DNA of 9,461 bases from the NCBI GenBank assembly GCA_029259675.1, contig JAJDES010000592.1, forward strand, positions 1 to 9,461, given 5' to 3'. Origin of the DNA: Planctomycetota bacterium (GTDB lineage: Bacteria > Planctomycetota > UBA1135 > GCA-002686595). Numbering within the stretch: position 1 is the first letter of the stretch; the number at the start of each line of letters is the position of its first letter. Below the pieces are notes generated by a model. That model was not told where the DNA came from, searched no databases, and worked only from the letters and a program-made list of their open reading frames with translations. The position numbers and the translations under genes were made by a program. This document shows positions 6,272 to 9,461 of the stretch, one piece after another.

Positions 6272-7642
6272 ATGCACGCCGCCATTAGCTGGACTCGCCT
6301 TCGCAGCAAAGCTTCAGCAAAGCGGCGCAACTCCAAACTGGGTGCAGCGCCATTCGCCGCACTCAGTCTGATCGCCTGCGCTCAAATAGCTGCCAACGGG
6401 GACGCGCAAGTAAGAGACTCGGCAGCCGCCGGAGACGATCGTGTGACCTACGTCGGCGGCATGCGCCCCATGCCCGGCCAGGAGCGAGTCGATCCCGCGC
6501 TGGCGCGACACGAGTTGGTCGTGAACGAATATTTCGAGGGCGAGCCGACACCGATTTGGTCCCAGCCCGTGCGCACCGCCGGCTTCGATTCGGAACTGGT
6601 GATCACTCCCGACGGTCGCACGGTGATCCAAATCCTGACCCACCAGCGCTCCCGTCGGCCCCTGTTCTATATCTACGAAGAGGGCAGCCGCAGCCCGCTC
6701 ACGCTCAGTGGCGAGTCGATCGAAATCGAAGGCCGCTGGCTCGAGGCAACGCCGAAGGGCAAATTGTGGCGCGGAGCCGCTGCGGCCGTTATCGAAGAAG
6801 TGGATTGCTCGCTCGGCTTGCGACAGCGCCTGCGGCTCTCCTGCCGCGACGGAACTTCGCGCTTGGTTGATCTGAATCAGCTCGGGCCCTTTCAAAGCGG
6901 CAGCTTGCCCAGCCTTCAGATAGATCCCGCCTGTGAAGACAGGCAGGGAATCGAAACCTACATTCAGTTTGTTCGCGGCCCGAACATCATTCGCGCGGAT
7001 CAAGTGCTCGAACTCTGGGTCGAAGGGCACCATCCCCAAAGCGGACTGAGCCTGGTGGGCTTTGAGATGCAAAGCCTGGAACGCTCGGTGGAGCTCTGGC
7101 CCTGCAGCTTCGGTCCCCGGGCCGGATTCGCCGCGCAAGTTTTGACCAGCTATAAGGGACGCGCGCGCCTTTCCGGTTTCGATCCCGGAGCGTGGACGAT
7201 CCAAGTCCAAGGCAACAATCGCTCGCCCGTCGCGCCCCATCAATTGCGCGTCTTGCCGGTCGACTTGGTCCTGCGCCTGGAATCATGGCTGGATGGACAA
7301 TTGGTGGAACGCACGCAGATATTGGATCGCGGCATGCTGCGCTCCGTTCGCAGTGCACGCAGCGCGGGCCTGGCCCGTTTGGGTCCGGCAAACACCGAAT
7401 TCGAGCTCGACAGGGATCGGGCGCTACGAAGGATCGAACTCGATCGATTCAAAGTGCTGACATCCACCTTTTCCCCCGTGCCGGACAATCAACGCGACCC
7501 AAAAGCCCCAGCCCAGGGTGAAGCGCGCGGACTGATCTGGTTCCGGGACGGAAAGCTGCAACGCACCATCACCGAACTCAATCGGTTGGATGCCGCCCAG
7601 GCGCAAATCTTCGAGCTAGCAGCTTCGGTTTTAGACGAGTAA
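6272..7642 (+). CDS. Probable lipoprotein or secreted protein of unknown function
   Basis: The frame encodes 456 residues that I cannot assign to a family. The first 36 residues look like an export signal: a basic region (SKASAKRRNSK, 12-22), a hydrophobic core (LGAAPFAALSLIA) and a lipobox-like LIAC ending at C36. A lipid-anchored envelope protein is the best reading; signal peptidase I cleavage a little later is an alternative. The rest has no further membrane segment and looks strand-rich. GFDPGAWTIQVQG (303-315) resembles the end of an Ig-like or carboxypeptidase-regulatory beta fold. C-terminal residues from about 385 are charged and helical. ATG 6272 lies 13 bp after the P5C dehydrogenase stop, with no strong ribosome site, so co-transcription is likely but not shown. 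Third positions are GC-rich throughout, supporting a real gene. Confidence 0.72.
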   Translation: MHAAISWTRLRSKASAKRRNSKLGAAPFAALSLIACAQIAANGDAQVRDSAAAGDDRVTYVGGMRPMPGQERVDPALARHELVVNEYFEGEPTPIWSQPVRTAGFDSELVITPDGRTVIQILTHQRSRRPLFYIYEEGSRSPLTLSGESIEIEGRWLEATPKGKLWRGAAAAVIEEVDCSLGLRQRLRLSCRDGTSRLVDLNQLGPFQSGSLPSLQIDPACEDRQGIETYIQFVRGPNIIRADQVLELWVEGHHPQSGLSLVGFEMQSLERSVELWPCSFGPRAGFAAQVLTSYKGRARLSGFDPGAWTIQVQGNNRSPVAPHQLRVLPVDLVLRLESWLDGQLVERTQILDRGMLRSVRSARSAGLARLGPANTEFELDRDRALRRIELDRFKVLTSTFSPVPDNQRDPKAPAQGEARGLIWFRDGKLQRTITELNRLDAAQAQIFELAASVLDE

Positions 7643-7732
7643 CAAACCGGGCGCGGCGCCAGCTAGCCGGAATAGGTTGGAAGCATCGACACGTAAGCGT
7701 TTTCGGGTGGCCGTCATCCAATGGACATCCAC

Positions 7733-7760
7733 AAACGGATGCCCGCAAACGGATACCCGC
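7733..7760. repeat. Tandem 14-bp repeat in the gap after the lipoprotein-like gene
   Basis: AAACGGATGCCCGC (7733-7746) is followed directly by AAACGGATACCCGC (7747-7760), differing at one base. The preceding 14 bases (7719-7732) match the first unit at 8 of 14 positions, and five of their six differences are transitions, so they may be a decayed third copy. The second unit's end and the next bases form the palindrome CCGCATGCGG (7757-7766). The repeat lies in a 179 bp gap between convergent genes; no T-run terminator was seen there. Confidence 0.55.
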
Positions 7761-7821
7761 ATGCGGACATGGACGGCGCTCGCCATCCGCAGTCGAACTT
7801 AGCCCAGAGCTGTAGCTTAGT

Positions 7822-8298
7822 TCAGGAAGCCGCGCTTGAAGGACCGGCGCTCGCTCGCAAGCGCCAATCGCCGGAGGCGATGCGCGGATAATTGGCCGCT
7901 TTTTTCTCCGGCAACACATAGGCGACAACTTCGCGCCCCTGAAGCACTCCCGTGGCTTCGCCGGTCAAATCGATTTCGATCCGTTGGCGGCGATAAAAGA
8001 CGGGATGATCCTCCTGCTCGTCCATCATCAAAAGCGTCGAGGGGTCCACGCCGTAGACTTCGCCCACGACGGTGGAACGATCGGTACCGTTCACGAGGGC
8101 CGGGAAACCGCCCATGTCAACCAACTCATAGGCGCGTGAAGTGCGCACCTCGGCTAGGAAGCGCGCGTGTCCAATCAGGGCGTGATTGGTTTCACCGCGC
8201 AAGTGAGATCCGTAGATGAAAACGAGGACCTCGCCGTTTGGATCGCGACTTACTGGACGGCCGGCAGCTGGGCCGGGCTCATTTGGTACGACACCCAT
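7822..8298 (-). CDS. Gamma-glutamylcyclotransferase-fold (AIG2/GGACT-like) protein
   Basis: From ATG 8298 the protein has 158 residues. It shows the gamma-glutamylcyclotransferase pattern: the substrate-binding loop VFIYGSHLRG (26-35), then YELVDMGGFPALV (57-69), VVGEVYGV (77-84) and the acidic segment MMDEQEDHPVFYRR (91-104). In that segment E96 lies where the family's catalytic Glu occurs (LDxxEG). Family members form 5-oxoproline (or pyroglutamate plus an amine) from gamma-glutamyl compounds. The exact substrate here is not determinable. Residues before about 24 are unconserved. The frame stays open upstream to a GTG at 8376, adding 26 residues that I consider untranslated. No ribosome site supports either start. 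The C-terminal tail after about 134 is short, Ala/Ser-rich and probably disordered. It is convergent with the lipoprotein-like gene. Confidence 0.82.
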   Translation of the reverse strand: MGVVPNEPGPAAGRPVSRDPNGEVLVFIYGSHLRGETNHALIGHARFLAEVRTSRAYELVDMGGFPALVNGTDRSTVVGEVYGVDPSTLLMMDEQEDHPVFYRRQRIEIDLTGEATGVLQGREVVAYVLPEKKAANYPRIASGDWRLRASAGPSSAAS

Positions 8299-8508
8299 GG
8301 TGTAAAGGGGGTTGGGCACATTGCGCCGTTGATGGGAACACCAGGCGTGAACCCAATGGCTAGCGGCCCTTTCCACGGGGCCGATCGCTTGGGCTCGAAA
8401 AAAAGAACATCTCGCTGGCCGGTCGTCGAATCCTCAGACAATCCGTGGCGACCCGTCGCACTCCCTCTTCTTGTTCAAGCTTACCTGTGGCTCGAATCAT
8501 GCGGGGCA

Positions 8509-8524
8509 AAAAGGAATTCCTTTT
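8509..8524. repeat. Perfect 16-bp palindrome
   Basis: AAAAGGAATTCCTTTT reads the same on both strands. It sits about 210 bp upstream of the cyclotransferase start and 330 bp upstream of nadA. A symmetric operator is possible. As RNA it would give only a weak 6-bp stem. Confidence 0.5.
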
Positions 8525-8699
8525 GTCGATGAGTTGAACGCGCACCCCAAACTCTTATTGGAGCGGTGCTTGTTGCGGTGCGCGAACAAAGTGAATGCGT
8601 CCATCGAATGGATGCGGTAGCCGGCCTGACTTTGCTGTCTCGGCCTGAAACAAAGCGCGTGTTGCAGAGCATTCGGGACGCTTTTTGTTGTTCCAAGCA

Positions 8700-8725
8700 T
8701 CCCGGAGAGCCTTGGACTCCGAGGA
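8700..8725 (+). promoter_or_regulatory. Bulged hairpin ahead of a ribosome-site-like sequence
   Basis: TCC-CGGAG (8700-8707) can pair with CTCCG-A-GGA (8717-8725) across a 9-base loop and one bulged A, giving eight base pairs. It ends two bases before AAGGAG (8728-8733), the best Shine-Dalgarno-like sequence noticed in the window. This may be leader-RNA structure in the nadA upstream region. Confidence 0.35.
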
Positions 8726-8740
8726 CAAAGGAGCACCTCC

Positions 8741-8932
8741 ATGCGGCCTAGCTCCGGCATCCGCACGACATCCCCTGCACTCGGAACGGTCCGAATACAG
8801 AGCGTTTTTTGCGTTCCGATCCGAGACGGCGTCACCCTTGCTATGCTCCTGCGATGCAGTCCAAATCGATTTCCCCCGACCAAAGCTCCGCACACGTCCG
8901 TTCGGAGTCCCGAGGCACTCAGCACGGCTTGA
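8741..8932 (+). CDS. Possible short leader ORF overlapping the nadA start
   Basis: The ATG at 8741 is preceded by AAGGAG (8728-8733) with a 7-base spacer. The frame runs 63 codons to TGA 8932, overlapping the start of nadA in another frame. The product is rich in Ser, Arg, Pro and Thr, has no recognisable domain, and lacks runs of a single regulatory amino acid. It is either a translated leader affecting nadA or a chance frame with a good ribosome site. Confidence 0.2.
   Translation: MRPSSGIRTTSPALGTVRIQSVFCVPIRDGVTLAMLLRCSPNRFPPTKAPHTSVRSPEALSTA
8781..8819 (+). promoter_or_regulatory. 8-bp inverted repeat upstream of nadA
   Basis: TCGGAACG (8781-8788) and CGTTCCGA (8812-8819) are exact reverse complements around a 23-base spacer that includes TTTTTT. 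An alternative arm pair is CTCGGA (8780-8785) with TCCGAG (8820-8825). The repeat ends 34 bp before the ATG at 8854, a suitable place for an operator or a leader-RNA stem. Confidence 0.4.
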
Positions 8933-9461
8933 GCCCGACGGGGATGCGCCTGCGGCCCGAAATCCCCCTGTGCCAGACCGAGCTGCCCTTGGATTGGTAT
9001 CAGGATGAGTTTCGCCCCTACGCCGAAGAGTTCGCGGCCCTGCCCGATCGAACGGCCCAGAGCGTCTTGCCTTGGCTTGAGCGCTATGTCGTGCCGGCCC
9101 AAAAGCACTTCGGGGATTCGCTGCTGCTCCTGGCCCACTTCTACATGGGCGGCGAGATCGTCAAGCTCGTCGAACACTTCGGCGGCTCCGTTTCCGACAG
9201 CTACCTCCTGGCTTTGCAGGCCTACCGCCAACCGGAGAAGAAGGTCATTGTCGAATCGGCCGTGCACTTCATGGCCGAAGCCGTGGCGCTCTTGGCCAAC
9301 GACGACCAAGACGTGTGGATCACCAATCCCAAGGCCGGCTGCACGATGGAGATGCTGGCCAAGGATTGGATGGTCTTGCCCGTCGCCGATCAATTGATCG
9401 AACGCTACGGCGACGATTTGACCACCATCGCCTACATGAACACGTCGGGCCGCTTGAAGGC
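8854..9461 (+). CDS. nadA: Quinolinate synthase NadA (3' end beyond the window)
   Basis: The open frame from ATG 8854 to the window end (202 codons, no stop) encodes the first half of NadA. This [4Fe-4S] enzyme condenses iminoaspartate with dihydroxyacetone phosphate to quinolinate, in de novo NAD synthesis. Landmarks are LLLLAHFYMGGEIVKLVEHF (90-109), GGSVSDSYLLA (110-120, like the E. coli GGCISDS segment), ESAVHFMAEA (134-143), NPKAGCTMEM (158-167) with C163 as the first cluster cysteine, and YMNTSGRLKA (194-203). The other two cluster cysteines must lie beyond the window. The start is uncertain: ATG 8944 (MRLRPEIPLC) would give a length nearer that of E. coli NadA, but codons before it still look coding-like. 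Neither start has a good ribosome site. NadB and NadC are not in the window. Confidence 0.9.
   Translation, partial: MQSKSISPDQSSAHVRSESRGTQHGLSPTGMRLRPEIPLCQTELPLDWYQDEFRPYAEEFAALPDRTAQSVLPWLERYVVPAQKHFGDSLLLLAHFYMGGEIVKLVEHFGGSVSDSYLLALQAYRQPEKKVIVESAVHFMAEAVALLANDDQDVWITNPKAGCTMEMLAKDWMVLPVADQLIERYGDDLTTIAYMNTSGRLK

Larger units (their letters stand above)
8299..8853. other. Divergent intergenic region between the cyclotransferase gene and nadA
   Basis: The 555 bp hold no convincing gene; the open frames across it are short or lie antisense to nadA. It looks more AT-rich than its neighbours around 8390-8550 and 8640-8700. It contains several inverted repeats: a perfect palindrome at 8509-8524, a TCCAT/ATGGA hairpin at 8600-8612, a bulged hairpin at 8700-8725 and an 8-bp inverted repeat at 8781-8819. 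No confident sigma-70 promoter was found, although TATGCT at 8842-8847 is a possible -10 element just before the nadA ATG. Confidence 0.5.

Noticed and set aside
5347..6336. 329-codon minus-strand frame inside the P5C dehydrogenase gene
   Set aside because: It is antisense to the catalytic half of a well-recognised dehydrogenase.
6314..7243. 309-codon minus-strand frame opposite the lipoprotein-like gene
   Set aside because: The plus-strand frame is longer, starts 13 bp after an upstream gene and begins with a plausible export signal. The antisense product looks like reverse-read codons. With no family for either, this choice is less certain than the others.
7808..7870. tRNA-like text (GTAGCTTAGTTCAGG with a possible D-arm GCTT/AAGC)
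   Set aside because: No matching anticodon stem, no T-loop consensus and no acceptor pairing follow, and it overlaps the 3' end of the cyclotransferase gene.
8497..9393. 298-codon minus-strand frame over the right end
   Set aside because: The plus strand in this region encodes clear NadA motifs; the antisense product has none.

Overview
The window is about 9.5 kb of a moderately high-GC bacterial chromosome. It holds eight protein genes that I consider real or probable. No rRNA, tRNA, CRISPR array or insertion sequence was recognised. Most starts lack a clear Shine-Dalgarno sequence, and several genes use GTG starts or uncertain start codons. Together with the gene content this would suit a Planctomycetota-like or other deep-branching environmental lineage. 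No marker gene fixes the taxonomy, so this is only a guess.

Layout: (1) bases 1-795 (+) hold the 3' part of a FkbM-family SAM-dependent methyltransferase. (2) Bases 1101-2048 (+) encode an amidohydrolase-2-like TIM-barrel protein in which nearly all expected metal ligands are replaced. (3) Facing it tail to tail, with 26 bp between stop codons, is a minus-strand pair: eboA (4056-3151) followed by eboB (2971-2075), the TatD-like hydrolase with an intact metal site. (4) A 570 bp divergent gap (4057-4626) has coding-like stretches on the minus strand and a hairpin just before the next gene. (5) Bases 4627-6258 (+) encode an ALDH4-type 1-pyrroline-5-carboxylate dehydrogenase, followed after 13 bp by a probable lipoprotein or secreted protein of unknown function (6272-7642). 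(6) A 179 bp convergent gap contains a short 14-bp tandem repeat. (7) Bases 8298-7822 (-) encode a gamma-glutamylcyclotransferase-fold protein. (8) After a 555 bp divergent gap rich in inverted repeats, quinolinate synthase nadA begins at about 8854 (+) and runs off the window end.

Functional reading: P5C dehydrogenase (proline/ornithine catabolism to glutamate) and NadA (NAD de novo synthesis) are housekeeping enzymes. The unusual part is the eboA-eboB pair. Ebo proteins are known from ebo/edb clusters (cyanobacteria, Pseudomonas, Bacteroidota, some algal plastids), where they are linked to export or processing of secondary-metabolite precursors such as the scytonemin monomer. The usual partners eboC-eboF are not seen here. 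The eboAB pair lies beside a catalytically degenerate TIM-barrel protein and a methyltransferase, which makes 1-4060 the most interesting part of the window.
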